DNA of 64,000 bases from Prevotellaceae bacterium KH2P17 (GTDB lineage: Bacteria > Bacteroidota > Bacteroidia > Bacteroidales > Bacteroidaceae), in assembly GCA_900199655.1 (NCBI GenBank), contig FZRE01000004.1, forward strand, positions 116,195 to 180,194, read 5' to 3'. How positions within the stretch are numbered: the first letter of the stretch is position 1; each line of letters starts with the position of its first letter. This document shows positions 7,906 to 16,655 of this stretch, piece by piece. The notes beneath the pieces are model-generated. The model was not told where the DNA came from. It made no database searches and was given only the letters and a program-made list of their open reading frames with translations. The translations under genes were made by a program, and so were the position numbers.

Positions 7906-8834
7906 TGGAACATACGAAATGCCTGATTATAGGCAGCGGCCCCGCCGGTTACACCGCCGCAATCTATGCCGGCAGAGCTAATCTGGAGCCGATAGAGTAC
8001 TGCGGGCTGCAAATGGGCGGCCAGCTGACCACTACCACCACCGTGGAGAACTTCCCGGGTTACCCGCAGGGCGTTGACGGTAACCAGATGATGGCGGACC
8101 TGCAGGAACAGGCACGCCGCTTCGGTACCGACGTTCGCGACGGCATCATTACCGAGATAGACCTCAGCAAGGCGCCCTACGTGGCCACGACCGACCGCGG
8201 CGACAAGATTGAGGCCGACACCGTAATCGTTGCAACGGGTGCAAGTGCTAAGTATCTCGGCCTGCCCGACGAGCAGAAATACATGGGTCAGGGCGTCAGC
8301 GCCTGTGCAACGTGCGACGGATTCTTCTACCGCAAGAAGACCGTTGCCGTGGTTGGCGGCGGCGATACGGCCTGTGAGGAGGCCATCTACCTGGCCGGTC
8401 TCTGCCAGAAAGTGTACCTGCTGGTGCGCAAACCCTACCTGCGCGCATCGGAAGTAATGAAGAAACGGGTGGCAAACAACCCCAAGATAGAGATTCTCTA
8501 CGAGCATAATGCGCTCGGACTCTACGGCGACAACGGCGTTGAAGGTGCCCACGTGGTGTACCGCAAGGGAGAAGCAGACGAGCGGAAGTATGACCTCGCC
8601 ATCGACGGATTTTTCCTCGCAATCGGCCACAAGCCCAATACCGACATCTTCAAGGGGCAGCTCGACATGGACGAAGTGGGCTACATCAAGGTCCAGGGCG
8701 ATACTCCGCGCACCAGCGTGGCGGGTGTTTTCGCTGCCGGAGACTGTGCCGACCCCACTTACCGGCAAGCTGTCGTGGCTGCGGGCTCGGGCTGCAAGGC
8801 CGCGTTGGAGGCCGAGCGGTACCTCAACCAGTAA
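7905..8834 (+). CDS. trxB: Thioredoxin reductase
   Basis: 309 residues. FAD-binding GSGPAGYTAAIYAGRA at residue 8, redox-active CATCDGFFY (CxxC, residues about 133-136), NADPH-binding VVGGGDTACEEA, and the C-terminal FAD motif GVFAAGDCADPTYRQAV are all present. It transfers electrons from NADPH to thioredoxin. The start codon overlaps the peroxidase stop by one base, so the two should be translationally coupled; thioredoxin itself is not encoded here. Its stop directly abuts the stop of the convergent symporter gene, with no spacer. Confidence 0.98.
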   Translation: MEHTKCLIIGSGPAGYTAAIYAGRANLEPIEYCGLQMGGQLTTTTTVENFPGYPQGVDGNQMMADLQEQARRFGTDVRDGIITEIDLSKAPYVATTDRGDKIEADTVIVATGASAKYLGLPDEQKYMGQGVSACATCDGFFYRKKTVAVVGGGDTACEEAIYLAGLCQKVYLLVRKPYLRASEVMKKRVANNPKIEILYEHNALGLYGDNGVEGAHVVYRKGEADERKYDLAIDGFFLAIGHKPNTDIFKGQLDMDEVGYIKVQGDTPRTSVAGVFAAGDCADPTYRQAVVAAGSGCKAALEAERYLNQ

Positions 8835-10247
8835 TTACCGCTTGGCGAGCCAGAGGCCTGCAAAGGTCAAGGCGCCGTTGAGCATCAGCAATTCATAGCC
8901 GAACTTATAGCCTGTAAGTTCGGCTATTATTGTATCCAAGGCAAAACACAAGAAGGGCGAAGCCACGGCAACGTGAGGCACCAGGCGGTCGTTGGTTGGC
9001 CGGTTGGTGAGCAGTCCGAAGGCGAAAAGCCCCAACAGCGGGCCGTAGGTGTAGGAACACATGATGTAGACGGCATCTATCAGGCTGGTTGAATTAACCG
9101 CACGGAACAGCAGGATGAACCCTGCAAACACCGCGGCCATCAGGATATGCACGCGGCGGCGATAGCTTTCGTCGTCGGGCTTGTTGCGTATGTCGATGCA
9201 GAAGCTCGTGGTGAGCGAGGTAAGGGCAGAGTCGGCAGTCGAGAAACTGGCAGCCACGATGCCCACGGTGAAGAGCACCACCACCGTTTCTCCCAGCCTT
9301 CCGCTGGCTGCAAACATAGTTACCAGCTCGTCGCCCGATGCCGGCAGCGCCATTCCCTCACGCTCCGCAAGCTGTGCCAGCAGTACGCCAAGGGCAAGGA
9401 ACAGCAGGTTTGCCGGCACAAAAGCCAGCCCGTAAGAGCACATGTCCTTCTGAGCAGCGCGCAGCGACTTGCAGGTCAGGTTCTTCTGCATCATGTCCTG
9501 ATCGAGTCCGGTCATCACAATCACGATGAAGATACCACTCAGAAACTGCTTCCAGAAGTTCTGTTTCGACACCCAGTCGTCGAAAACGAACATGCGGCTG
9601 CGGCCGTCGTGCGCCACTGCCTCAATGGCTTCGCCCGCGGTGAGGCCCAGGGCACCCGTTACGTGTACGATAATCAGCACGAGCGCAGTGAACATACAGA
9701 GCGTCTGAAAGCTGTCCGTCCACACCAGAGTCTTTATTCCGCCGTTGCGCGTGTACAGCCAGATGAGCGCCACCAGCACCGTTACCGTAAGCGCGAAGGG
9801 AACTCCCAGGGCATTGAGCACGAACTCCTGCAGGATGATACACACCACGTAGAACTTCACGGCGGCCCCCGTCATCTTCGAAAGGAGGAAGAATGCCGCG
9901 CCCGTCTTGTACGACCGCTCGCCCAGCCGCTGCTGCAGATAGCTGTAGATGGTGGTCAGGTTGAGCCTGTAATATACGGGCAGGAGCAGAAAAGCCACCG
10001 CTATATAGCCGAAGATGAAGCCGATGCAGGTCTGCATGTAGGTCATGCCGGTTTTCAGAACCATGCCCGGCACCGAGACGAACGACACGCCCGAGATGGA
10101 TGCTCCTATCATGCCGAAGGCCACCATGTACCAGGGCGACTTGCGGTTGGCTCTGAAGAAGGTGTCGTTGTCGGTCGTCCGGGCCGTCAGCCTGCTGAAT
10201 ACCAGCAGCACGCAGAAGTAAAGGAAGATGGTCAGAATGATAATCAT
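8835..10247 (-). CDS. Sodium:solute symporter (SSS family)
   Basis: 470 residues with about 13 hydrophobic segments in the LeuT-like SSS pattern. The conserved N-terminal stretch ASISGVSFVSVPGMV (residues about 48-62) and the SFSTADSALTSLTTSF region (about 325) match family signatures involved in sodium binding. The substrate cannot be assigned; Bacteroidota members include sialic-acid, sugar and amino-acid carriers. The -7 box ends only six bases upstream of the ATG, so the transcript may be almost leaderless. Confidence 0.9.
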   Translation of the reverse strand: MIIILTIFLYFCVLLVFSRLTARTTDNDTFFRANRKSPWYMVAFGMIGASISGVSFVSVPGMVLKTGMTYMQTCIGFIFGYIAVAFLLLPVYYRLNLTTIYSYLQQRLGERSYKTGAAFFLLSKMTGAAVKFYVVCIILQEFVLNALGVPFALTVTVLVALIWLYTRNGGIKTLVWTDSFQTLCMFTALVLIIVHVTGALGLTAGEAIEAVAHDGRSRMFVFDDWVSKQNFWKQFLSGIFIVIVMTGLDQDMMQKNLTCKSLRAAQKDMCSYGLAFVPANLLFLALGVLLAQLAEREGMALPASGDELVTMFAASGRLGETVVVLFTVGIVAASFSTADSALTSLTTSFCIDIRNKPDDESYRRRVHILMAAVFAGFILLFRAVNSTSLIDAVYIMCSYTYGPLLGLFAFGLLTNRPTNDRLVPHVAVASPFLCFALDTIIAELTGYKFGYELLMLNGALTFAGLWLAKR

Positions 10248-10252
10248 GCGTG

Positions 10253-10260
10253 CAAAATTA
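10253..10260 (-). promoter_or_regulatory. -7 box very close to the symporter start
   Basis: TAATTTTG on the minus strand begins 5 bases before the ATG at 10245-10247. Transcription would then start at or within a few bases of the start codon. Confidence 0.5.
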
Positions 10261-10304
10261 CGAAAAGATTGCCGATTAAAGGCCTCTGATAGAACTATTT
10301 TTAG

Positions 10305-10312
10305 TACCTTTG
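10305..10312 (+). promoter_or_regulatory. -7 box of trpB2
   Basis: TACCTTTG fits TAnnTTTG and lies 28 bases before the ATG at 10340. Confidence 0.65.
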
Positions 10313-10339
10313 TCCGTGTAAAAATCTAACCAACGCTTC

Positions 10340-11704
10340 ATGAATATGCGACAAAAAAAGTTTTTACTGCAGGAGAGCGAGCTCCCTACACAGTGGTACA
10401 ACATCCAAGCCGACATGCTTAGCAAGCCTCTGCCGCCCCTCAATCCGGCCACGCACGAGCCGCTGAAAGCCGACGACCTGGCACACATCTTCAGCCTGGA
10501 GTGCTCCAAGCAGGAGCTCGACCAGCAGCACGCATGGATTGACATACCCGAGGCGGTGCTCGAGAAGTACAGGTTCTACCGCTCCACACCGCTGGTGCGG
10601 GCCTACGAACTGGAGCAGGCACTCGACACGCCGGCCCACATCTACTTCAAGAACGAAAGCACCAACCCCCTCGGTTCGCACAAGATAAACTCTGCCTTGC
10701 CCCAATGCTACTACTGCAAGCAGGAAGGCGTGACCAATGTTACTACCGAGACGGGGGCCGGACAGTGGGGAGCAGCGCTCAGCTATGCGGCCAGAATCTT
10801 CGGCCTTGAGGCCGCCGTGTACCAGGTAAAGATAAGTTTGCAGCAGAAACCCTACCGCTCCTTCATCATGCGAACGTTCGGTGCAACGGTCGAGGGGTCG
10901 CCATCAATGTCGACGCGTGCCGGAAAAGACATCATCACCCGCGACCCCACGCACCCCGGCTCGCTCGGAACGGCCATCTCCGAGGCCATAGAACTGGCCA
11001 CCACCACGCCCAACTGCAAGTACACCCTGGGCTCTGTACTCAACCACGTGGCTCTGCACCAAACCATCATAGGGCTGGAGGCAGAGAAGCAGATGCAAAT
11101 GGCAGGCGAATATCCCGATACCGTCATCGCCTGCTTTGGTGGCGGAAGCAACTTCGGCGGCATAGCTTTCCCCTTCATGCGCCATAACCTCAAGGACGGC
11201 AAACGCACCGAGTTCATCGCGGCAGAGCCCAACAGCTGCCCCAAACTCACACGGGGAAAGTTTGAATACGACTTCGGCGACGAGGCCGGATACACGCCCC
11301 TGCTGCCCATGTTCACCCTGGGGCACGACTTCAAGCCGGCCAACATCCACGCCGGAGGCCTGCGTTACCACGGCGCGGGCGTCATTATCAGCCAGCTGCT
11401 CAAGGACGGCTACATGCACGGCGTAGACATTCCGCAGCTCGAAACCTTTGCCGCCGGCATGCTCTTTGCCCGCACCGAGGGCATCATCCCGGCTCCGGAG
11501 AGCAGCCACGCCATAGCTGCCGTTATACGCGAGGCCAAGAAGTGCAAGGAAACGGGTGAGCAGAAGGTCATCCTCTTCAATCTTTCGGGCCACGGACTGC
11601 TGGACATGACGGCCTACGACAGCTACATTAACGGCGACCTGAACAACTATACAGTAACCGACGAGGAGATAGCCGAGAACCTCAAGGCTGTGCCGCAGGT
11701 GTAA
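10340..11704 (+). CDS. trpB: TrpB2-type tryptophan synthase beta chain
   Basis: 454 residues, longer than classical TrpB (about 400) because of the N-terminal extension typical of TrpB2. The PLP lysine is in NPLGSHKINSAL (Lys115), the catalytic Glu in TETGAGQWG (Glu137), and the phosphate-binding loop is CFGGGSNFGG. It condenses indole with serine. No trpA or other trp gene is adjacent. TrpB2 enzymes often act without TrpA, as indole salvage enzymes or with other physiological roles. An ATG two codons further in is an alternative start. It has its own promoter (10305-10312) and a strong terminator (11737-11779). Confidence 0.95.
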   Translation: MNMRQKKFLLQESELPTQWYNIQADMLSKPLPPLNPATHEPLKADDLAHIFSLECSKQELDQQHAWIDIPEAVLEKYRFYRSTPLVRAYELEQALDTPAHIYFKNESTNPLGSHKINSALPQCYYCKQEGVTNVTTETGAGQWGAALSYAARIFGLEAAVYQVKISLQQKPYRSFIMRTFGATVEGSPSMSTRAGKDIITRDPTHPGSLGTAISEAIELATTTPNCKYTLGSVLNHVALHQTIIGLEAEKQMQMAGEYPDTVIACFGGGSNFGGIAFPFMRHNLKDGKRTEFIAAEPNSCPKLTRGKFEYDFGDEAGYTPLLPMFTLGHDFKPANIHAGGLRYHGAGVIISQLLKDGYMHGVDIPQLETFAAGMLFARTEGIIPAPESSHAIAAVIREAKKCKETGEQKVILFNLSGHGLLDMTAYDSYINGDLNNYTVTDEEIAENLKAVPQV

Positions 11705-11736
11705 GTGCCGCGGCTTGTCACCTTATTATATAGTCG

Positions 11737-11779
11737 GCCGGGCAGCAAGCGTAGATGCTTGTTGCCCGGCTGTTTTTTT
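11737..11779 (+). terminator. Intrinsic terminator of trpB2
   Basis: A 14-bp nearly perfect stem (11737-11750 with 11757-11770) followed by a T tract at 11772-11778, 33 bases after the trpB2 stop. Confidence 0.92.
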
Positions 11780-11871
11780 GTGGATGGCGTGCGGAAACAA
11801 GTGGGGCAGGGGGCGGGAAGCCTGCCCTGGAGTTGCCGGAATTGGCCGGAGGGCTTTCAAAAGATGTGCTT

Positions 11872-11947
11872 CGTGAACTTTCGACACTTGTCGCACAATC
11901 GTTTGACACCTGTCGCATCATCGTGCGACAAGTGTCGAAAGTTCACG
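11872..11947. repeat. Family A intergenic repeat, copy 2 (three 22-bp units)
   Basis: Cores GACACTTGTC, GACACCTGTC and GACAAGTGTC start at 11883, 11905 and 11927, 22 bp apart. The outer 25 bases on each side (11872-11896, 11923-11947) are a perfect inverted repeat. It lies between the convergent trpB2 and mfd. The remainder of gene-free 11705-12016 holds only the trpB2 terminator. Confidence 0.9.
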
Positions 11948-12016
11948 AAGTTATCCTTCAGCCCCTTTTTTTCATTCATTCAGGCTGCCTGACAGGGGGC
12001 TTCTGCAACCGCGCCT

Positions 12017-15000
12017 TCAGCTTTCAGCCTGCCCCTTCTCTATGTCCCGCAGCACGGCCACGGCCTCCCCGACCGATGCCACGCTACTGACGTGCATCAG
12101 CCTGCGGCCGTTGATTTCCTTCAGGTCGCACCGGCGGGGGTTGCGCCCGATGTAGGAAAGAATGCGGTCGAAGGCCTGGCTGCGGTAGTAAAGGCTCTGC
12201 GGATTGCCTACGAACTGCATGTTCATGCGCCCCTGGCGCAGGGTTATCTTCTCACAACCAAGCCTCTTGCCGATGCGGCGCAGCGCTACAACGTTCATGA
12301 GTTCCTCTCCCTCCTTGGGCACAGGGCCGAAGCGGTCGATGATACGCTGGCGGTAAGCCTCCAAATCGCGGTCGTCCGTAATGTTGTCAAGCTCCCGGTA
12401 CAGCAGCATGCGCTCGCTGGAGCCGGGCACGTAGCTGTCGGGGAAGTACATCTCCAGGTCGCTCTCGATGGCACAGTCGTCAACAAAATCGTCGCCGGAG
12501 GCATCCTTCACAAATGCTGCCACAGCCTCTCGGCCCCTTTCGTCGCCGGCATCCAGGTAGGTGTCGGCCTCGTTACGGAGCTCGGCCATGGCCTGCTTGA
12601 TTATCTTCAGATAGGTCTCGTAGCCCAGGTCCTCCATGAATCCGCTCTGTTCGGCACCCAGCAGGTTGCCCGCTCCGCGTATGTCGAGGTCCTGCATGGC
12701 CAGGTTGAAGCCGCTGCCCAGCTCGGAGAAGGTTTCCAGTGCCTCCAGCCGGCGGCGCGCCTCGGGTGTGAGCACGCTCTTGGGCGGGGCCAGCAGGTAG
12801 CAGAAAGCCTTGCGGTTGGAGCGCCCCACGCGGCCTCTCATCTGGTGTAAGTCCGAGAGTCCGAAGCGGTGAGCATCGTTTATGATGATGGTGTTGGCGT
12901 TGGGAATGTCGATGCCGTTCTCTACGATGGTGGTTGAAAGCAGCACATCGTAGTCGTAGTTGATGAAACCCATGATGATGTTCTCCAGCTCGTCGGGCGA
13001 CATCTGACCGTGGCCGATGGCTATGCGGCAATCGGGCACGTGCTTCCTGATGAGGCTGGCAATCTCCGGAAGGTTGGAGATGCGGTCGTTGACGAAGAAG
13101 ACCTGCCCGTTGCGGCTCATCTCGAAGTTGATGGCATCGGCTATCACGTCGTGTCCGTAGGTAGCAAGCTCGGTGTGGATGGGGTAACGGTTGGGCGGCG
13201 GTGTGCGTATAATGCTCATGTCGCGGGCACCCATGAGCGAGAATTGGAGCGTCCGCGGAATGGGCGTAGCACTCATGGTGAGGGTGTCGACGTTGGTCTT
13301 GAGCGTGCGGAGGCGTTCCTTCGTGGAGACTCCGAACTTCTGTTCCTCGTCTATGATGAGCAGACCGAGGTCGTGCCACTTTACGTTTTTGCCGATAAGC
13401 TTGTGCGTTCCTACGAGGATGTCAATCTTTCCGGCCTCCAAATCGGCCAGCACCTGCTTGGTCTGTTTGGCCGAGCGGGCCCGCGAGAGATAGTCTACCC
13501 TGACGGGAAAGTCCTTCAACCGGCCCCTGAAAGTTTGGTAATGCTGGAATGCCAGCACCGTAGTGGGCACCATGACGGCCACCTGCTTGGAGTCGCAGGC
13601 AGCCTTGAAGGCCGCCCTCACGGCCACTTCGGTCTTGCCGAAGCCCACGTCGCCGCATACCAACCGGTCCATGGGGCGGGCGCTCTCCATGTCGCTTTTC
13701 ACCTCCTGGGTGGCTTTCAGCTGGTCGGGTGTGTCCTCATAAAGGAAGCTGGCCTCCAGTTCGTGCTGCATGAATGAGTCGGCGCTGTAGGCAAAACCTT
13801 TCTCCTGGCGCCGCTTGGCGTACAAGCGAATGAGGTCGCGGGCTATATCCTTAATCCTTTTCTTTGTGCGTTCCTTGAGCCGCTCCCATGCTCCGGTGCC
13901 CAAGGTGCTAAGCCTCGGGGCCTCTCCACTGTCCTGGCTGCGGTATTTACTTATCTTGTAGAGCGAGTGAATGGAAACATCAACCTTGTCGTTGTTCTGG
14001 TAGATGATGCGTATAACTTCCTGGTAGCCGCCCTCTGGTGTGGGTACGCGAACCAGACCGCCAAACTTGCCGATGCCGAAGTCAACGTGCACGATGTAAT
14101 CTCCTGGCTCCATCTCCTGCAGCTCCTTCATAGTGAGCGCCATCTTGCCAGCTCTGGCGCTGTCGCTGCGCAGACTGTACTTGTGAAAACGGTCGAAGAT
14201 CTGGTGGTCGGTGAAGAAGCAGAGCTTCAGTTCGTTGTCAGCAAAACCCTCGTGCAGGGTCTTGTCAACGGGCATGAACGATACAGACGACCGCTGCTCG
14301 TTAGAAGGCGAGCGCTCGGGGTCGGTTCCCAGCTCGTCAAAAATATCGCGCAGACGCTGTTGCTGCTTCTTGCTGTCGGCCAGGATGTAGAGCTTGTAGC
14401 CCTGCAACAGATAGTCTTCGAGCGACTGACGGAGCAGGTCGAAGTTCTTGTGGAACAGCGGCTGCGGCGATATCTGCCAGTTGAGCGTGGCCTGACCGGC
14501 AGTTGCGGCAGTGCCGGATGAGGCCAGCAGACTCTTCTGCTTGGCCGAGACAGAGGCCGCCGCGCCAAAGACAATCTTCTTGAAGGATCCTACCGATTCG
14601 GCAAACTGCGTGGCGCTGCAGAGCATGTTCTCCTTGATGAGGCTGCGCCTGATTTGCTCCTGCTCCACTTCCGTGGCCCCTTCGAGCTGTTCAGTGAGTG
14701 CCTGGGCGGAGAAACCCTCGCCGTAGATGTGGCCTATCGTATCGCGAATGTACTCAAAATCCTTGGCAACAAGGAGCGTGTTGGCAGGCAGGAAGCTCAG
14801 GAAAGGTATCTTCTCTGCCTCGATGGAGGCCAGTTCGGGCACAATCTCCACCTCCGTGCGGCGGTCTTTTGACAGCTGGTCCTGCACCTCGAAGGTGCGG
14901 ATGGTGTCAATCTCGTCGCCGAAGAAGTCGATGCGGAACGGGAACTCGCACGAGTAGGAGTACACGTCGAGGATGCTGCCACGCACGGCGTACTGGCCCG

Positions 15001-15544
15001 GTTCATAGACATAGTCCTCCAACCGGAAGCCGAACCGGCGCAGGGTCTGCTCAACAGCGGTTACGGTAACGCGCTGTCCGGCCTTGAGAGAGAGCCGGCG
15101 CTCGTCCAGCCGCTGCCTGTTCACCACCAGCTCGGCCAGGGCATCGGGATGGGTAACGATGAACAGCGCCTCCGCCGGCCCGTTGCTGCCCCCAGAGAGG
15201 GCAGAGAGGCGGGCCAGAACCTCCGTCCGCAGTATCTCGTTGGCACTGTCTCGCTGGCCGTACTTCACAGCCCTGCGGTAGGTGGAGGGGAAGAAGAGCA
15301 CGCTCTCCTGGCCCAACAGCTGCGTGAGGTCGTGATAGAAGTAGCCGGCCTCGTCGGCATCCTGCAGCATGAAAAGCACGGGGCGGTGCAGGCGCGAGGC
15401 CACGGAAGCAAAGGCCATGGGGGCCGAAGAGGCCACGAGACCCTGCAGGAAAACGTTCCGTACGGAGTCTTCCTGCAGGGTCTTCAGGAGCGCTCCGGCC
15501 TTTGGCGACGCTCCGTAAAGTTGAATGATGTCTGTTATATTCAT
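12017..15544 (-). CDS. mfd: Transcription-repair coupling factor Mfd
   Basis: About 1175 residues. It displaces stalled RNA polymerase from lesions and recruits UvrA. Order of parts: UvrB-like N-terminal region (GSILDVYSYSCEFPFRIDFFG), RNA-polymerase-interacting domain (GDYIVHVDFGIGKFGGL), then the RecG-like helicase with Walker A GDVGFGKTEVAVRA, DEEQKFG in motif II, SATPIPRTL, and VENGIDIPNANT plus QMRGRVGRS, and finally the TRCF C-terminal domain. The frame is open to 15637, but the first stretch of that extension is Arg/Gly/Pro-rich and unlike Mfd. I place the start at MNITDI (15544); an ATG at 15556 is equally possible. It follows the DPM-like gene on the same strand. Confidence 0.96.
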   Translation of the reverse strand: MNITDIIQLYGASPKAGALLKTLQEDSVRNVFLQGLVASSAPMAFASVASRLHRPVLFMLQDADEAGYFYHDLTQLLGQESVLFFPSTYRRAVKYGQRDSANEILRTEVLARLSALSGGSNGPAEALFIVTHPDALAELVVNRQRLDERRLSLKAGQRVTVTAVEQTLRRFGFRLEDYVYEPGQYAVRGSILDVYSYSCEFPFRIDFFGDEIDTIRTFEVQDQLSKDRRTEVEIVPELASIEAEKIPFLSFLPANTLLVAKDFEYIRDTIGHIYGEGFSAQALTEQLEGATEVEQEQIRRSLIKENMLCSATQFAESVGSFKKIVFGAAASVSAKQKSLLASSGTAATAGQATLNWQISPQPLFHKNFDLLRQSLEDYLLQGYKLYILADSKKQQQRLRDIFDELGTDPERSPSNEQRSSVSFMPVDKTLHEGFADNELKLCFFTDHQIFDRFHKYSLRSDSARAGKMALTMKELQEMEPGDYIVHVDFGIGKFGGLVRVPTPEGGYQEVIRIIYQNNDKVDVSIHSLYKISKYRSQDSGEAPRLSTLGTGAWERLKERTKKRIKDIARDLIRLYAKRRQEKGFAYSADSFMQHELEASFLYEDTPDQLKATQEVKSDMESARPMDRLVCGDVGFGKTEVAVRAAFKAACDSKQVAVMVPTTVLAFQHYQTFRGRLKDFPVRVDYLSRARSAKQTKQVLADLEAGKIDILVGTHKLIGKNVKWHDLGLLIIDEEQKFGVSTKERLRTLKTNVDTLTMSATPIPRTLQFSLMGARDMSIIRTPPPNRYPIHTELATYGHDVIADAINFEMSRNGQVFFVNDRISNLPEIASLIRKHVPDCRIAIGHGQMSPDELENIIMGFINYDYDVLLSTTIVENGIDIPNANTIIINDAHRFGLSDLHQMRGRVGRSNRKAFCYLLAPPKSVLTPEARRRLEALETFSELGSGFNLAMQDLDIRGAGNLLGAEQSGFMEDLGYETYLKIIKQAMAELRNEADTYLDAGDERGREAVAAFVKDASGDDFVDDCAIESDLEMYFPDSYVPGSSERMLLYRELDNITDDRDLEAYRQRIIDRFGPVPKEGEELMNVVALRRIGKRLGCEKITLRQGRMNMQFVGNPQSLYYRSQAFDRILSYIGRNPRRCDLKEINGRRLMHVSSVASVGEAVAVLRDIEKGQAES

Positions 15545-15675
15545 CGGATAGCTCATGAGGCCCCCGGCAGGCGGAGGCATGTAGCGTAACCGAAACGCCC
15601 GGCCCGCTGTGCCGCCGGCATCGCGCAGCCGGTCCATGGCACTGTGAGTGCCCGGTCAGGCGCTCGCGGTAAGGT

Positions 15676-16425
15676 TTAATTCTTTATCGTGGGGTACTTG
15701 CGGAACCATCCGTCGAGGCGCAGGCGTATCACGCCGAAGAAGGCTTCGCCGAAGATACCGCCGCTCATCTTGCTTGTTCCCTCGCGGCGGTTCACGAAGA
15801 CCACGGGCACTTCCTTGATGCGGAAGCCTATCTTGTAGGCTGTGAACTTCATCTCGATCTGGAACCCGTAGCCCTTGAAACGTACCTCGTCCAGCGGTAT
15901 GGTCTCGAGAACACGGCGGCGGTAGCACACAAAGCCGGCCGTGGTGTCGTGTATGCTGAAGCCCGTAACGAGCCGAACGTACTGCGAGGCGAAGTAACTC
16001 ATCAGCACCCGACCCATGGGCCAGTTCACCACATTCACGCCGCTCACGTAGCGGGAGCCTATAGCCACGTCGTTGCCCTCGTCGTGGCAGGCCGCGTAGA
16101 GGCGTGGAAGGTCGTTGGGATCGTGGCTGAAGTCGGCGTCCATCTCGAATATATACTCGTACTGACGGGCCAGAGACCACTTGAAACCGGCTATGTAGGC
16201 CGTGCCAAGTCCCTGCTTGCCGCTGCGCTCGATGATGAAGAGGCGGTCGCTGAACTCGGTCTCCATGAGGCGGTGAACTATCGAGGCGGTGCCGTCGGGG
16301 CTGCCGTCATCGATGATGAGGATGTGGAAACGCTTCTCGAGGCCGAACACCGCGCGGATTATCTTCTCGATGTTCTCCTTCTCGTTGTATGTGGGAATGA
16401 TGACGATGCTGTCGTTCTGCTCCAT
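15676..16425 (-). CDS. Polyprenol-phosphate mannosyltransferase-like GT2 (DPM1 type)
   Basis: 249 residues. A soluble GT-A glycosyltransferase resembling dolichol-phosphate mannose synthase: IIPTYNEKENIEKI at the start, DDGSPDGT as the nucleotide-binding Asp motif, GLGTAYIAGF, and DADFSHDP as the DXD metal site. It would transfer a sugar, probably mannose, from a nucleotide donor to polyprenyl phosphate at the inner membrane face. The C-terminus lacks the transmembrane segments of some homologues. Upstream is a -7 box at 16449-16456; mfd follows on the same strand. Confidence 0.9.
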   Translation of the reverse strand: MEQNDSIVIIPTYNEKENIEKIIRAVFGLEKRFHILIIDDGSPDGTASIVHRLMETEFSDRLFIIERSGKQGLGTAYIAGFKWSLARQYEYIFEMDADFSHDPNDLPRLYAACHDEGNDVAIGSRYVSGVNVVNWPMGRVLMSYFASQYVRLVTGFSIHDTTAGFVCYRRRVLETIPLDEVRFKGYGFQIEMKFTAYKIGFRIKEVPVVFVNRREGTSKMSGGIFGEAFFGVIRLRLDGWFRKYPTIKN

Positions 16426-16448
16426 AGGTGTATCGCTTTTAATAGTTG

Positions 16449-16456
16449 CAAAGATA
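16449..16456 (-). promoter_or_regulatory. -7 box of the DPM-like/mfd unit
   Basis: TATCTTTG on the minus strand, 24 bases before the ATG at 16425. Confidence 0.65.
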
Positions 16457-16546
16457 ATAAAAGATTGGTGATTACAGCCGGGCGGGAGGATATTTTTTTA
16501 GCTCCGCCTGAACTGCCTGCCGGCGGGCGTTGCAGCAGAGGTATCA

Positions 16547-16615
16547 TTCAAGCCTCTTGACCCATACCTTCAAGTCCCCTGAACGGTACCTTCAGGCGGC
16601 TTGAAGCATAGCTTC
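16547..16615. repeat. Family B intergenic repeat, copy 1 (three 22-bp units)
   Basis: Units starting TTGACC, CTGAAC and TTGAAG lie at 16557, 16579 and 16601, exactly 22 bp apart. The best unit resembles the palindrome TTGAAGCATAGCTTC. It lies between the acyltransferase stop and the promoter of the DPM-like gene. Confidence 0.82.
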
Positions 16616-16655
16616 TGTTTTCGCACTTGCCCCAACCGGCTTTGCCGCAGGCCTG

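Noticed and set aside
12017..15637. Mfd start at 15637
   Set aside because: The extra 31 residues are Arg/Gly/Pro-rich and unlike Mfd N-termini; MNITDI at 15544 fits better.
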